Made by a program: the position numbers and the translations under genes | Notes under the pieces: model-generated | What the model was told of the DNA's origin: nothing | The model's database searches: none | What the model saw: only the letters and a program-made list of their open reading frames with translations | Shown here: piece by piece, positions 17,361 to 26,384 of the stretch | Layout: each line of letters opens with the position of its first letter | Numbering within the stretch: the first letter of the stretch is position 1 | From: JACKBJ01 sp964549495 | Lineage (GTDB): Bacteria > Chloroflexota > Anaerolineae > Epilineales > Epilineaceae | Assembly (NCBI GenBank): GCA_964549495.1 | Contig: CAZJWJ010000016.1 | Location: 1-64,000 of the forward strand | Direction of reading: 5' to 3' | Length of the DNA: 64,000 bases

Positions 17361-18506
17361 TCAAAGCCCGCCGGCGGCTGCCGGGAGGCCGACCCGTGCA
17401 CGAATGCGGTCGATGACCCGATCTCGCCAGGAATCCGGCAGTTCGGGATACATCGGCAGCGAGAGTTCCTCGCGCGCCCAGGCTTCGGCCTCCGGCGCGC
17501 CGCCCGGCACCGCGAAGCGGGCGAATGCGGGCGTCTGGTGCACCGCGAGCGGATAGTGCACGCGGGTCTCGATGCCCTCCGCCGCCAGGGCCTCGGCCAG
17601 CCCGGTCCGGCCGCCGCAGGGCGCCTCGGGCGCCACTTTCAGCGGATACTGGTGGTAGACGTGGCAGGTGGATGGCGCGTTTTGGGGAATCCGCAGGCCC
17701 GGCAGGTCCGCCAGCGCCTCGGAGTAGGCCGCGGCATGGGCGATGCGCGCCCGGTTCCAGGCCTCCAGGTGGCGCAGCTTGATCGACAGCACGGCCGCCT
17801 GCAGGCCGTCCATGCGGCTGTTTCGACCCACGCGGGCGTGTCGTCCCGCCGCGTCCCGACCGTGATCGCGCAGCGAGCGGGCGCGTTCGGCCAAGGCGGC
17901 GTCGCTCGTGACCAGCGCGCCGGCGTCTCCGATGGCGCCCAGGTTCTTGCTGGGGTAGAAGCTGAAGCCGGCGAAGGCGCCGACGCTGCCTGCCCGCCGG
18001 CCGTCCCGGCTGGCACCGTGGGCTTGGGCCGCGTCCTCGATCAGGGCCAGACCATGCCGCTCCGCCAAAGGCTCCAGGGCCGACAGATCGGCCGGCTGTC
18101 CATAGAGGTGCACCGCCAGGATGGCCGCGCTTCGCGGCCCGATGGCCGCCGCCACCGCCTCCGGGTCGATGCAGGCGTCCCGGGCCCGCACGTCGACGAA
18201 GACCGGCCTGGCCCCGACGTTGACCACGGCCTCGGCGCTGGCCACGTAGGTCATGGCCGGCAAGATCACCTCGTCACCGGGACCGATGCCCAGGGCCGAC
18301 AGGCCGATCTCGAGGGCGTCGGTGCCGTTGGCCACGGCGACAGCATGCTCGACCCGGCAGAAGCGCGCCCAGTCGACCTCGAAGCGCCGGACGGCCGCCC
18401 CTTGGATGAAGTCGCAGTCCGCCAGGAGCTCTCGCAAGGCGTCTTCGATCTCGGGCGCCAGCGCGGCATGGGCCGGCCGAAGGTCGATCTGGGGGATGGG
18501 GGGCAT
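17361..18506 (-). CDS. DegT/DnrJ/EryC1 PLP-dependent sugar aminotransferase
   Basis: This 381-residue enzyme transfers an amino group from glutamate to a keto-sugar nucleotide. Visible motifs are NGTDALEIGLSALGIGPGDEVI near 60-80, the PLP-contacting LIEDAAQAHGA near 160 and the Schiff-base lysine in FYPSKNLGAIGDAG near 187. The N-terminus (IPQIDLRPAH) and length resemble WbpE/WlbC-type aminotransferases, which fits with the Gfo/Idh/MocA dehydrogenase nearby. The ATG at 18506 is preceded by CAGGGAG. In the 119-bp gap upstream an AT-rich patch (TATCAT at 18566-18561, minus strand) may be a weak promoter. Confidence 0.9.
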   Translation of the reverse strand: MPPIPQIDLRPAHAALAPEIEDALRELLADCDFIQGAAVRRFEVDWARFCRVEHAVAVANGTDALEIGLSALGIGPGDEVILPAMTYVASAEAVVNVGARPVFVDVRARDACIDPEAVAAAIGPRSAAILAVHLYGQPADLSALEPLAERHGLALIEDAAQAHGASRDGRRAGSVGAFAGFSFYPSKNLGAIGDAGALVTSDAALAERARSLRDHGRDAAGRHARVGRNSRMDGLQAAVLSIKLRHLEAWNRARIAHAAAYSEALADLPGLRIPQNAPSTCHVYHQYPLKVAPEAPCGGRTGLAEALAAEGIETRVHYPLAVHQTPAFARFAVPGGAPEAEAWAREELSLPMYPELPDSWRDRVIDRIRARVGLPAAAGGL

Positions 18507-18625
18507 CGCGCGGCACTCCCTGTTCGCTCGACGAAGGCCGGCGGAAGCCGGACCCTGATAATGATAAAATAACCTGGCGGCTTTGGCCAGTCGCGTTCTC
18601 GGGCAGGCTCGCGATTCGGGATCGC

Positions 18626-19885
18626 TCAATCCCCCGCGGCGACCAGGGACTCGACGATCTCCACGTAGCGCGAGGCCATCCGAGACCAGCCGTAGCGCGG
18701 CTGGAAGCGCTCGCGCATGCCTTGGGCGAGCTCCGCGCGCAGATCCGGATCCCGGGCCAACTCGAGGATCGACCGGGCCAGGTCGTCGGCATCCCCGGGC
18801 TGGAAGAGGCGCAGCATGTCGTCGTCGAAGTAGGCCCGGACGGCCGGCGTGGCCGGGGCGATGGCCGGGATGCCCAGGGCGGCGTACTCCATCAGCTTGG
18901 TCGGCACCACCAGGTCGGTGAAGGGGTCGCTGCGGTTGGCGACGATGCCGATCTGGGCCCGCCCGACCCGCTCGGCCACCCGGTCGAGCGGGATCGGGCC
19001 AGGCAGCCGGACCCGATCGGCCAGGCCCAGGAGCGCGCGCTGTCGCCGGAGGGCCGGCAGCTGCTCGCCGGCGCCCAGGATCTCGAGCTCGAGATGCAGC
19101 TCCGGCGCGACATCCCGGAGCCGGGCCAGCGCATCCAGGATCAGGTCGTAGCCATAGCGTTCCACCAGCGTGCCGTGGCTGACCAGGCGCAGGGGCCCGG
19201 ATCCGGGTGGCTCCGGTCGGCGGTGCTCGAGCGGCGGGAAGAGCGCCGGATCGGCACTGTTCATCACGATGTGGAAGCGCTCGGCGGGCGCGCCGCGCGC
19301 GCGATAGCGGTCCAGGCAGGGCTGGCTGACGGCCAGGCAGCCGTCGGCGAAGCGCGCCGCGGCCGTCTCGATCCGGGCCAGGAGACGGGGCAGGGGATGG
19401 TCCATGCCGGCGGTGAACTTGGAGGCGAAGAGCTCGGGCATCAGCTCGTGGAAGTCGAGCAGGATCTTGGCCCCCAGCCAGCGGGCCGGCCAGGCGGCCC
19501 AGACCAGCAGATCGGGCATGGTGTTGACCTGCACCAGATGGTAACGATGGCGCAGCTGGAGCGCGGTCAGAACCGGACAGGCCAGGGCGAAGAAGAGCCC
19601 GTAGGAGAAGATGTAGCGCGGCGCGCCGCCGCGCCGGCGTCCCATCGGCAGTCGGTGGACCCGAACCCCCGCCAGGGTCTCGCGGGCGGTCTCGCCGGAA
19701 GCGCGCAGGCAGAGGATGTCGACCCGATGTCCGCGCTGGACCAGGGCGCCGGCCTCTCGCCGCACCCGCGGGTCGGCCGGGTAGAAGCCCTGCCGGAGGA
19801 TGAGGATGCGCAGGGGCTCGATCGAGCGTCGCGCCGCCACCTTGCAGTCGGCTGGCTCGCGTCCGGCCGGCTCGGGATGGCTCAT
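18626..19885 (-). CDS. family 4 glycosyltransferase
   Basis: This 419-residue GT-B enzyme belongs to the polysaccharide locus. The N-terminal acceptor domain begins LRILILRQGFYPADPRVRREA, a layout typical of GT4 enzymes with a GxxxxDPRVR loop. The C-terminal donor domain has LRLVSHGTLVERYGYDLIL and VVPTKLMEYAALGIPAIAP, followed by PGDADDLARSI. It is presumed to add a sugar to the lipid-linked repeat unit at the inner membrane face. Its ATG overlaps the stop of the upstream gene as ATGA, indicating translational coupling. Sugar specificity cannot be read. Confidence 0.88.
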   Translation of the reverse strand: MSHPEPAGREPADCKVAARRSIEPLRILILRQGFYPADPRVRREAGALVQRGHRVDILCLRASGETARETLAGVRVHRLPMGRRRGGAPRYIFSYGLFFALACPVLTALQLRHRYHLVQVNTMPDLLVWAAWPARWLGAKILLDFHELMPELFASKFTAGMDHPLPRLLARIETAAARFADGCLAVSQPCLDRYRARGAPAERFHIVMNSADPALFPPLEHRRPEPPGSGPLRLVSHGTLVERYGYDLILDALARLRDVAPELHLELEILGAGEQLPALRRQRALLGLADRVRLPGPIPLDRVAERVGRAQIGIVANRSDPFTDLVVPTKLMEYAALGIPAIAPATPAVRAYFDDDMLRLFQPGDADDLARSILELARDPDLRAELAQGMRERFQPRYGWSRMASRYVEIVESLVAAGD

Positions 19886-20862
19886 GCCGATGCCCTCGGC
19901 TCGAGCAGGCTGGCGTAGAGATCGCGCAGGCGCTCGGCGATGACCCGGCGGTCGTAGGGCGCCAGCCGCGATCGGGCGTCGATCCGGCCAGCCGCCAGGG
20001 CCCGGTCGAGGACTCTGGCCAGGGCTTCGGGCCGATCCTCGGCGACCGCGCAGCCGGGCAGCCCCTCCAAGAGCTCGCGCACGTCGCCGACATCGGTGCT
20101 GACCACCGGCAGGCCGACCGCCAGCGCCTCTTTGACCACCAGCGGGCCGCCCTCGCGCGTCGAGGTGACCAGCAGGGCGTCGCAGGCCCGCAGGTGTAGC
20201 GGTACCTGCTCCGGCGGCAGGCCGGTCACCTGATGCAGGCGCGCCTCGGGCCGATGTTCGCGCAGCAGGGCCAGGCTCTCGCGGGCCAGGCCGAGGCGCT
20301 TCTCGGGCCGGTCGGCGCCCACCCAGGCCACCCGCGCTGCCTCGTCCTCGATGCCCAGCGCCGCGCGCGCGGCGCTGCGATCGCCCGGCGCGAAGGCCTC
20401 CAGGTCGATGCCGCAGGGCAGCACCGCTTCGGCCGGCAAGTCCAGCCGCTCGGCCATCGCCCGGTTGATGACCAGGTTTCGGTCGACCCGGCGGCTCAGC
20501 CAGCGCGCCAGCCTCGCCTGCCAGCCTTCGAAGACCTCGATGCCGTGATGGGTGACGATCAGCGGTCGGTGGCGCCGGCGAGCGCCGGCCAGGAGCGCCA
20601 CCCAGCCGGAGAGGACGTAATGCGCGTGGACCAGGTCGGGCCGAGATCGCCGCAGCTGCCGGCGCAAGCCGGCGATGCCGAGCAGGTAGTTCCAGCGGCT
20701 GGACCGGCCGTCGATGAAGCTCGTCTCGACCTGCAGGCCCAGCCGGCGGAGGTCCTCGACCTGCTGGGCGACGAAGATGCCAAAGGCCGGGTCCTCGGGC
20801 CGGGGCCACATGTTGGTGACCACCAGCACGCGGGGCTCCGCGCCGGCGAGGCGCTCAGCCAT
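19882..20862 (-). CDS. family 4 glycosyltransferase
   Basis: This 326-residue GT-B enzyme begins RVLVVTNMWPRPEDPAFGIFV, followed by DLVHAHYVLSGWVALL. The donor half carries VAWVGADRPEKRLGLA, LLVTSTREGGPLVVKEALAVGLPVVSTD and DVRELLEG, a clear GT4 phosphate-binding E-x7-E region. It overlaps the polymerase gene by 8 bp upstream and the next GT4 gene by 4 bp downstream, so it is tightly coupled within the operon. The role is extension of the polysaccharide repeat unit; linkage and donor are unknown. Confidence 0.88.
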   Translation of the reverse strand: MAERLAGAEPRVLVVTNMWPRPEDPAFGIFVAQQVEDLRRLGLQVETSFIDGRSSRWNYLLGIAGLRRQLRRSRPDLVHAHYVLSGWVALLAGARRRHRPLIVTHHGIEVFEGWQARLARWLSRRVDRNLVINRAMAERLDLPAEAVLPCGIDLEAFAPGDRSAARAALGIEDEAARVAWVGADRPEKRLGLARESLALLREHRPEARLHQVTGLPPEQVPLHLRACDALLVTSTREGGPLVVKEALAVGLPVVSTDVGDVRELLEGLPGCAVAEDRPEALARVLDRALAAGRIDARSRLAPYDRRVIAERLRDLYASLLEPRASA

Positions 20863-22423
20863 CGGCCGCGGTCGACAGGCGCCAGGCCAGACCGGCCCAA
20901 GCCCAGAAGGGAATGGCGGTGAGCGGGTCCTCCAGGGCCGGCGCGAAGAAGCCGAAGACCGACAAGGCGCCCCAGGCGACGATGCCGCCCAGCCCCAGGG
21001 CGCGGGCCAGCGGATCTCCGGACCGCGCGGCGCGCCGGAAGGCCAGCAGCGCCAGGGCGAAGGCCGCCAGGTAGGCGGCGCCGCCCAAGAGGCCCCATTC
21101 GGCCAGCAGCCGGGCCCAGAAGATGTCCAGCGGCTGGTGGCTGCCGTCCAAGGGCAGGAAGCGGTAGTCCTCGTAGATCGGCGAGGGGTAGCGCAGCGCG
21201 ACCTGCCCGCCAAAGCGCCCAGGACCCGTGCCCAGCCAGGCGTGATCGCGCCAGACCTCCTGGCTCTTGAGCAGGGCGTAGACCCGATACTCGCCCCGGA
21301 ACTGCCAGCCGCTGAAGCCCAGCTGGTAATCCCGCCAGCCGGCGCCGACGCCGGCCCAGCGGCGCGCCAGCTCCGCCTGCATGTCCTCCGAGCTGGAGTA
21401 GACCGAGAGACCGCCGGCCCCCAGGAGGAGGCTGGTCAGCAGCCCGATCCGCAAGAGGCGCCGCGATCGCAGGCTGGCCGCGGCCAGCATCAGCCCGAAG
21501 GCGGCGCCGATCCAGCCCTCGCGCGAGGCCGAGACCAGCAGGCCGGCCAGGCAGAGCAAGCCGGCCCAGGGCAGCCAGGCCGTCGGGGATCGCATCCCGC
21601 CTGGCGTGGTCGACGAGCCTCGATCTCCACCGATTCGATCTCCTCCGCCTCTGCCGGCACCAGCGCGGTCTCGCTCGCCGCGATCGGTGACCGAGCGCCG
21701 CCCGGCCAATGCGAGCCCCAGGCAAAGGGCGCCGCCGTAGACCATCACGTGGCCCAGGGCGTTGTGGTTGAAGAAGAGCGAGGGGGTCTTGCCGCCGGCC
21801 CAGGTCTCGAAATGCGCCAGCTGCCCGGTCAGCGCGTAGACCGGCCGGCCGGCCAGGCGCTGCAGCAAGGCCACCAGGCCCAAACCGGTCGCCAGCAACG
21901 CCAGCAGCCGCAGGAAGCGCTCCAGCCAGATCCGATCCGGCCTCCAGCGCGCCGCCAGCTGCCAGGCGAGCAGTCCCTTGAAGATCGACAGCCCGCCCAG
22001 GAGGGCCACGGGAGCCGGGATCGCCCGCAGGATGGTGGCGGCCAAGCCACAGAGCGCCAGCAGCAGCATCGGCAGGTCCAAGGGTGTGCGGATGGGCCTG
22101 CCTTCGCGCAGTCCATGGAGGAGCAGGCCCAGCGTTCCGGCCAGCACCAGCGCCTCGTCGGCCGGCTGCAGCCAGCCGAGGCCCAGGAGGACCAACCAGT
22201 CCTGACCGAGCAGCAGCAGGATGAGTCCGGCCAAGAGCCCCCCGGGCCTGCGGTAGGCCAGCCAGGTCCCGACGGGTGCCACGGCCAGGCCCAGGGCGAT
22301 GGCCGGCGATGGGGCGCTCGAGGCCAGCCCGACGGCCAGCAGCGCCAGGACGCCGACCGGCAGCCATCGGCTGGCCAGCTCGCGGGCCTCGCGGCTGGCC
22401 GATGGCGAGGCGAGCGCCCTCAC
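20855..22423 (-). CDS. O-antigen ligase/polymerase family membrane protein (Wzy/WaaL-like)
   Basis: This 522-residue polytopic protein has about eleven hydrophobic helices. It has the large extracytoplasmic loop and the HNALGHVMVYGGAL and HAWLGTGPGRFGG segments expected of the Wzy_C/O-antigen ligase family. It is likely the polymerase joining repeat units outside the membrane. A Gly/Arg/Ser-rich polar insert near residues 255-285 breaks the hydrophobic pattern and looks like a cytosolic loop expansion. The GTG start at 22423 overlaps the flippase stop as GTGA. Without an obvious outer membrane in this lineage, a ligase role to lipid A is unlikely (inference). Confidence 0.82.
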   Translation of the reverse strand: MRALASPSASREARELASRWLPVGVLALLAVGLASSAPSPAIALGLAVAPVGTWLAYRRPGGLLAGLILLLLGQDWLVLLGLGWLQPADEALVLAGTLGLLLHGLREGRPIRTPLDLPMLLLALCGLAATILRAIPAPVALLGGLSIFKGLLAWQLAARWRPDRIWLERFLRLLALLATGLGLVALLQRLAGRPVYALTGQLAHFETWAGGKTPSLFFNHNALGHVMVYGGALCLGLALAGRRSVTDRGERDRAGAGRGGGDRIGGDRGSSTTPGGMRSPTAWLPWAGLLCLAGLLVSASREGWIGAAFGLMLAAASLRSRRLLRIGLLTSLLLGAGGLSVYSSSEDMQAELARRWAGVGAGWRDYQLGFSGWQFRGEYRVYALLKSQEVWRDHAWLGTGPGRFGGQVALRYPSPIYEDYRFLPLDGSHQPLDIFWARLLAEWGLLGGAAYLAAFALALLAFRRAARSGDPLARALGLGGIVAWGALSVFGFFAPALEDPLTAIPFWAWAGLAWRLSTAADG

Positions 22424-24063
22424 GCTCCCGCTCCCGGCGCGTGGCCGGTCAGCGTCGGCAGGAGCCTGGGCCCCTCGAGGAGGCCGAGGGCGAGCAGGTA
22501 GGCCAGGCTGATCGCGATGGCCGGGAGGGCCCGATGCTGCGCGGAGGGGCCCAGGAGACCGGAGCCGAGCAGGCCGGCGGCCAGGGCCAGAAGCAGAGAA
22601 GCGCGGAGCAGCAGACCGGCGGTGGGCTGCCAATCCAGTCCGTAGCGTCGGGCGGCGGCGACCAGCGGGATGCCGGCGTTGACCAGCGAGCCCAGAGCCA
22701 GGCCGGCTGCGGCGGCCGTGGCGCCGCCGGCGGGCAGCCACAGGGCCCAGGCGGCCAGGCTGGTCAGCAGTCCGGCCAGGCCGGCCGCGTTGGGCAGGCG
22801 CACGCCGTCGGCGCCGGAGAGGGCGGTGACCGCCGGCGCGGCCAAGCCCAGACAGGCGGCCGCCAGGAGGGTCCAACGCAGGGCCGGCAGGGCCGGGGCG
22901 AAGCCGGCACCGAAGAGGGCTGGCAGCAGCCAGCCGGCCGCCAGGCCCAAGCCGCCGGCCACCATCGCCAAGCCCAGGGCCGAGATCCGCGTGGCCAGGC
23001 TGGCGCGGCGCCGGAAGGCGGCCGGGTCGTCGCCGCCCCAGTCGCCGGCCAGGCGCGGCAGGAGGGCCAGCTCCAGGGCCCGCGGCAGGAGCAGGACAGG
23101 CGGCAGCAGCGTCAGCGCTGCTTGGAGCATGCCTACCTCGGCCGGCGGCCAGAGCGCGGCGGTCAGCAAGACCACCAGCTGCAGGCGTGCTAGCGCGGCC
23201 GCCGAGCCGACGCTGGCGATGAGGGCGTAGCGCAGCATGCTGTCGCCTTCGCGCTGGGCCGGGAGTCTCGAGGATGCGATCTCCGTCGGCCGCGAGGCCG
23301 ACGACCCCGCGCGGGTCGAGGCGCTGTCCGACCCGAGCGGAGCGGATCTTGGTCCAATCGAGGTTGCGCTCCGCTTCGACCGTCCTCTGGGCCATGCCCG
23401 GACCAAGAGCCAGGCGGCGCCTGCGACGAAGACGAGGTTTGCCGCCAGGAAGGGGCTCAGCAGCCAGCCGCTCGCATCACCGGACTGCAACGACAGGAGG
23501 CCCAAGGTCAGGCCGAAGGCCAGAGCGGCCGGCAGTTCGGCGCGCGCGTAGGGACCGACCCGGCCCAGGCCGTAGAGCGCCGCCTTGCCGGCGATGTAGA
23601 GGCATTGCAGCCACAAGAGGGCGGCCGCCGGCAGGCGCAGCTCGGCGGGCAGGTCGAGGCGCGCGGTCAGCGGCGAGGCCAGCAGGAGCAGGCCGGCCAG
23701 GGCCAGGCCGAGCAGGCAGGCGCTGCCGAGCCCGCCGGCGAGGGAGCGCCGCGCGCCGGCGCGATCCCCGGCGGCCAGGCGCGCGGCGGCAAAGCGGGTG
23801 ATGGCCGGCGCCAGGCCGGCCGTGACCACCTGGGCGCCGCCCAGGCCCAGGGCCAGGCCGACGCCGGCCGCGCCGAGCGCGCGCGGACCCAGCAGGCGTC
23901 CGACCAAGGCATGGAAGAGGGCGGCGCTCAGGCCGACCAGCAGGATGGCCATCAGGCTCCAGAGCGCGTCCCGCCCTAGTGCCCCTTCGGCCAGGCGGCG
24001 TCGAAGGAGGGGCCGGTCGATCTGGCGGTGCCCCGGCTTCAGGGGGCGCGCTCGGCTCGCCAC
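22420..24063 (-). CDS. Wzx-type polysaccharide flippase (MOP/MATE superfamily)
   Basis: This roughly 547-residue protein has 12-14 hydrophobic helices arranged like a polysaccharide flippase that moves lipid-linked repeat units outward. The first helix follows RDALWSLMAILLVGL. A polar Ser/Arg-rich insert near residues 222-270 separates the N- and C-terminal halves. The start is uncertain: GTG at 24063 (used here) overlaps the end of the Wzz-like gene by 25 bp, while ATG at 23952 has GGAG 4-5 nt upstream but would truncate the region before helix 1. It sits between chain-length and polymerase genes, the expected neighbours. Confidence 0.8.
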   Translation of the reverse strand: MASRARPLKPGHRQIDRPLLRRRLAEGALGRDALWSLMAILLVGLSAALFHALVGRLLGPRALGAAGVGLALGLGGAQVVTAGLAPAITRFAAARLAAGDRAGARRSLAGGLGSACLLGLALAGLLLLASPLTARLDLPAELRLPAAALLWLQCLYIAGKAALYGLGRVGPYARAELPAALAFGLTLGLLSLQSGDASGWLLSPFLAANLVFVAGAAWLLVRAWPRGRSKRSATSIGPRSAPLGSDSASTRAGSSASRPTEIASSRLPAQREGDSMLRYALIASVGSAAALARLQLVVLLTAALWPPAEVGMLQAALTLLPPVLLLPRALELALLPRLAGDWGGDDPAAFRRRASLATRISALGLAMVAGGLGLAAGWLLPALFGAGFAPALPALRWTLLAAACLGLAAPAVTALSGADGVRLPNAAGLAGLLTSLAAWALWLPAGGATAAAAGLALGSLVNAGIPLVAAARRYGLDWQPTAGLLLRASLLLALAAGLLGSGLLGPSAQHRALPAIAISLAYLLALGLLEGPRLLPTLTGHAPGAGA

Positions 24064-25244
24064 AGCAGCCAGCCCGCGGCCAAGGCGGCGCCCAGCAGGG
24101 CCGCCACCAGGACCTGCCGCGCCCAATCCGCCCAGGGCAGGCTCTCGGAGGGCGCGGCCCGGCTGGCCAGGCGCAGCTCGGGCCGGGTGGCCGCCTCGGC
24201 CACCCGGAGCTCGTCCAGCTTGCGCGACAGGGTCAGGTGGCGCTCGTCGGCCAGGCCTTGCTGCCGCTCGAGGGCATTGCGCTCGGCCCGGGCACGGGTC
24301 AGCTCGGCCCGCGCCGCCGCCAGGCGATCCGCGATGCCCTCGATCTCCTCGTCCAGCGCCCTTCGGGCCGCCTCGGCCTGGGCCGACAGGGCATCGATCT
24401 CGCCGCTGTCGATGCCGCTCTCCCATGCGCCGGAGTCCAGGCTCCATTCCGGCCTCTCCTCGGGCAGACTGGCCAGGGCCGAGCGCTGCAGCTCGGCCAG
24501 GACCAAGCTCGAGCCGCGCGCGCCGCCGGCCGCGACCTGCGCGCGCAGCCCCGCCAGGTCCGCCTCCAAGGCCTCGAGCCGGCGCGCCGCCGCCATGCGC
24601 CTCGACAGACCCAGCTCCAGGCTTGCCTGCTCGGCCTCGGCCCGGCTCAGCCGGCCGCTCTCGTCGAAGCTCGCCAGCGCCACCACCGCCTCGTCGAGCC
24701 GGTCTCGCGCCTCGTCGCGGGCTGTCTGCACGCCTTGGGTATCCTCCGCGGCGCCGAAGAGCGCGTCGGCCCGCTCGGCGAGGATCTCGGCCCAGGCGTT
24801 GGCCAGCGCGGCCGCCTCCTCGGGTCGATCCGCGCGGGCGGTGATGGCGATCAGCGTCCCCTCGGCGCGGCTCTCGACCTCGATCCGCGCCAGGAGCGCG
24901 TCGGGTTCCACCTGCGGATCGACCAGATCCGGCCGGCGCTCGCGCAGCGCCAAGGCCATGCCCGAGCTGCGCGCCAGTTCCGGATAGGTGCGCAGGGAAC
25001 CGACCCGTCTGGGGAAGCCGCCGCTCTCGACCTCGCTGAAGCGCGGATCGAAGCTCAGGCTGGCCGGCCGCGCCACCGCCAGCAGCGCTTCGGCCCGATA
25101 GCGATCGGGATCCAGCGCCGCCATGCCGAGGGCCAAGAGGCCCGCCAAGAGCGCGGCCAGCAACCACCAGCGCCAGCCGGCCACGAGCGGGCCGGCCAGC
25201 GCGGATGGCTCGTAGTGGTCGATCTCCGGCATCTGGCTGTCCAT
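24039..25244 (-). CDS. Wzz-like polysaccharide chain-length determinant / co-polymerase
   Basis: This 401-residue inner-membrane protein has transmembrane helices near residues 24-44 and 375-395 flanking a long, mostly helical extracytoplasmic domain rich in Ala, Glu and Arg with coiled-coil character. That topology is the Wzz/PCP-1 type, which controls polymer length together with Wzy. No tyrosine-kinase Walker domain is attached. It is the first gene of the polysaccharide operon. The promoter at 25253-25281 ends 8 nt before the ATG at 25244, so translation may be leaderless; a second in-frame ATG lies 4 codons later. Confidence 0.85.
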   Translation of the reverse strand: MDSQMPEIDHYEPSALAGPLVAGWRWWLLAALLAGLLALGMAALDPDRYRAEALLAVARPASLSFDPRFSEVESGGFPRRVGSLRTYPELARSSGMALALRERRPDLVDPQVEPDALLARIEVESRAEGTLIAITARADRPEEAAALANAWAEILAERADALFGAAEDTQGVQTARDEARDRLDEAVVALASFDESGRLSRAEAEQASLELGLSRRMAAARRLEALEADLAGLRAQVAAGGARGSSLVLAELQRSALASLPEERPEWSLDSGAWESGIDSGEIDALSAQAEAARRALDEEIEGIADRLAAARAELTRARAERNALERQQGLADERHLTLSRKLDELRVAEAATRPELRLASRAAPSESLPWADWARQVLVAALLGAALAAGWLLWRAERAP

Positions 25245-25252
25245 CGGCCGGC

Positions 25253-25281
25253 ATTGTCGCGGCGCCGGCCGGTGGGGTCAA
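25253..25281 (-). promoter_or_regulatory. promoter of the polysaccharide operon (TTGACC-17-GACAAT)
   Basis: On the minus strand TTGACC (25281-25276), a 17-bp spacer and GACAAT (25258-25253) precede the wzz-like ATG by only 8 nt. The -35 hexamer is the same TTGACC found before glnN, gdhA, the hydroxyacyl-CoA dehydrogenase gene and the wzt-like gene. Confidence 0.55.
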
Positions 25282-25309
25282 ATGCGTCGGGGACCGCCTC
25301 GCGCTCGGC

Positions 25310-26209
25310 CTAGGGCTCGACGAATTCGAGGCTGGCCAGGAAGGCCAGCTGATCGGCCCAGCGCGGCTCCAAGATCTCGGGGTCGAGGTGCTGGTAGCTG
25401 TTCGGGCCGATGTTGATCCAGATCACATGATCTTCCGTGGTCAGCACCACGCTCTGGGCCAGGCCGGGGGCTTCGGCGATGGGCTGCCAGCGCAGGTCCC
25501 AGGCCCTCCGCCCGTCGATCTCGATCTCGACCGCGGAGTCGATGCCGCCGCCGGCGTAGTCGAGCTGGTCGGGCAGTGCAGCCTCCCAGGTGACCAAGGC
25601 CTCCACGCTGTCGATCTGGGCAGGATCTGGATGGCTCCAGGCAAAGATCGTCACGAAGTCGTTGCGCCGGGTTCGGGTCATGCCGAATTCGTCGAACTCC
25701 TCCCAGCGGCCGATGGGTTGGTAGATGTTCTGGATACCCTGCCGGCTCTCGGGGTGAGCTTCCAGAATCTCCCATTCCGGGGGGACGAGAACGCGCAAGC
25801 CCAGCACTTCGGCCGGGGACCAAGCTTCGCTTCGCTCGGCGGCTTGCGCGGGCCGCGGGATGTCCAGCGAGCGCGGGGCCGGCCATTCGACGAAGGCTTG
25901 ATCGGCTTCGTCATCGCTCGCAGCGTCGAGCGGCGCCTCCGCCCCATCGCGATCGACCTGCACGGAGGGTGCTTGGCTTTCCGAGGCGACCGCCGCACTC
26001 GGCGGGTCCGGCGCCGGATCGGCTGGCGCATCATCCGTCATCGGCGTGCATGCGCCGACCACCAGCAGGGCGGCCGCGAGACCGGTCGCGGCCGATCCGC
26101 GGCCACGGAAGCTCGGGAATCGTCGTCGAAGTCGTGGCCCGCCGGCCAGCGCCAAGCCCAGGCGGCGCTGGCGAGGCGAATTCGGCGTCGTGCGCGTTGC
26201 ATCGTTCAT
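25310..26209 (-). CDS. putative lipoprotein of unknown function
   Basis: This 299-residue protein starts with ATG at 26209, preceded by AGGAG. The N-terminus is unusually long and Arg-rich before a hydrophobic segment ending in VVGAC, a possible lipobox near residue 54. An acidic Ala/Pro-rich linker is followed by a globular domain (about residues 125-299) with strands such as VLVPPEWEILE, RNDFVTIFAWSH and HVIWINIGPNSYQHLD. The end domain resembles the PsbP/Mog1-like folds often found in bacterial surface lipoproteins, but that is a guess from shape only. Function unknown. Confidence 0.6.
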   Translation of the reverse strand: MNDATRTTPNSPRQRRLGLALAGGPRLRRRFPSFRGRGSAATGLAAALLVVGACTPMTDDAPADPAPDPPSAAVASESQAPSVQVDRDGAEAPLDAASDDEADQAFVEWPAPRSLDIPRPAQAAERSEAWSPAEVLGLRVLVPPEWEILEAHPESRQGIQNIYQPIGRWEEFDEFGMTRTRRNDFVTIFAWSHPDPAQIDSVEALVTWEAALPDQLDYAGGGIDSAVEIEIDGRRAWDLRWQPIAEAPGLAQSVVLTTEDHVIWINIGPNSYQHLDPEILEPRWADQLAFLASLEFVEP

Positions 26210-26384
26210 CGCTCCTGAATGGCTCTGCTACCGGATCTTGGATGCTTTCGACCGGAGGGTAGCCGCCGCCCGGATGGCGGCGGGGTGGCTCGCGGTGGGC
26301 CGAGCGGCGCGGGTCCGGATCGGTGCCGTCGCCACCGGCCTGCATCTCGGGCGCAGCCGGACATGCGTCGAGAAACAGACTCTC

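Noticed and set aside
18507..20093. Upstream extension of the DegT aminotransferase frame
   Set aside because: The extension overlaps two GT4 genes in another frame and is low-complexity. The aminotransferase start at 18506 is clear.
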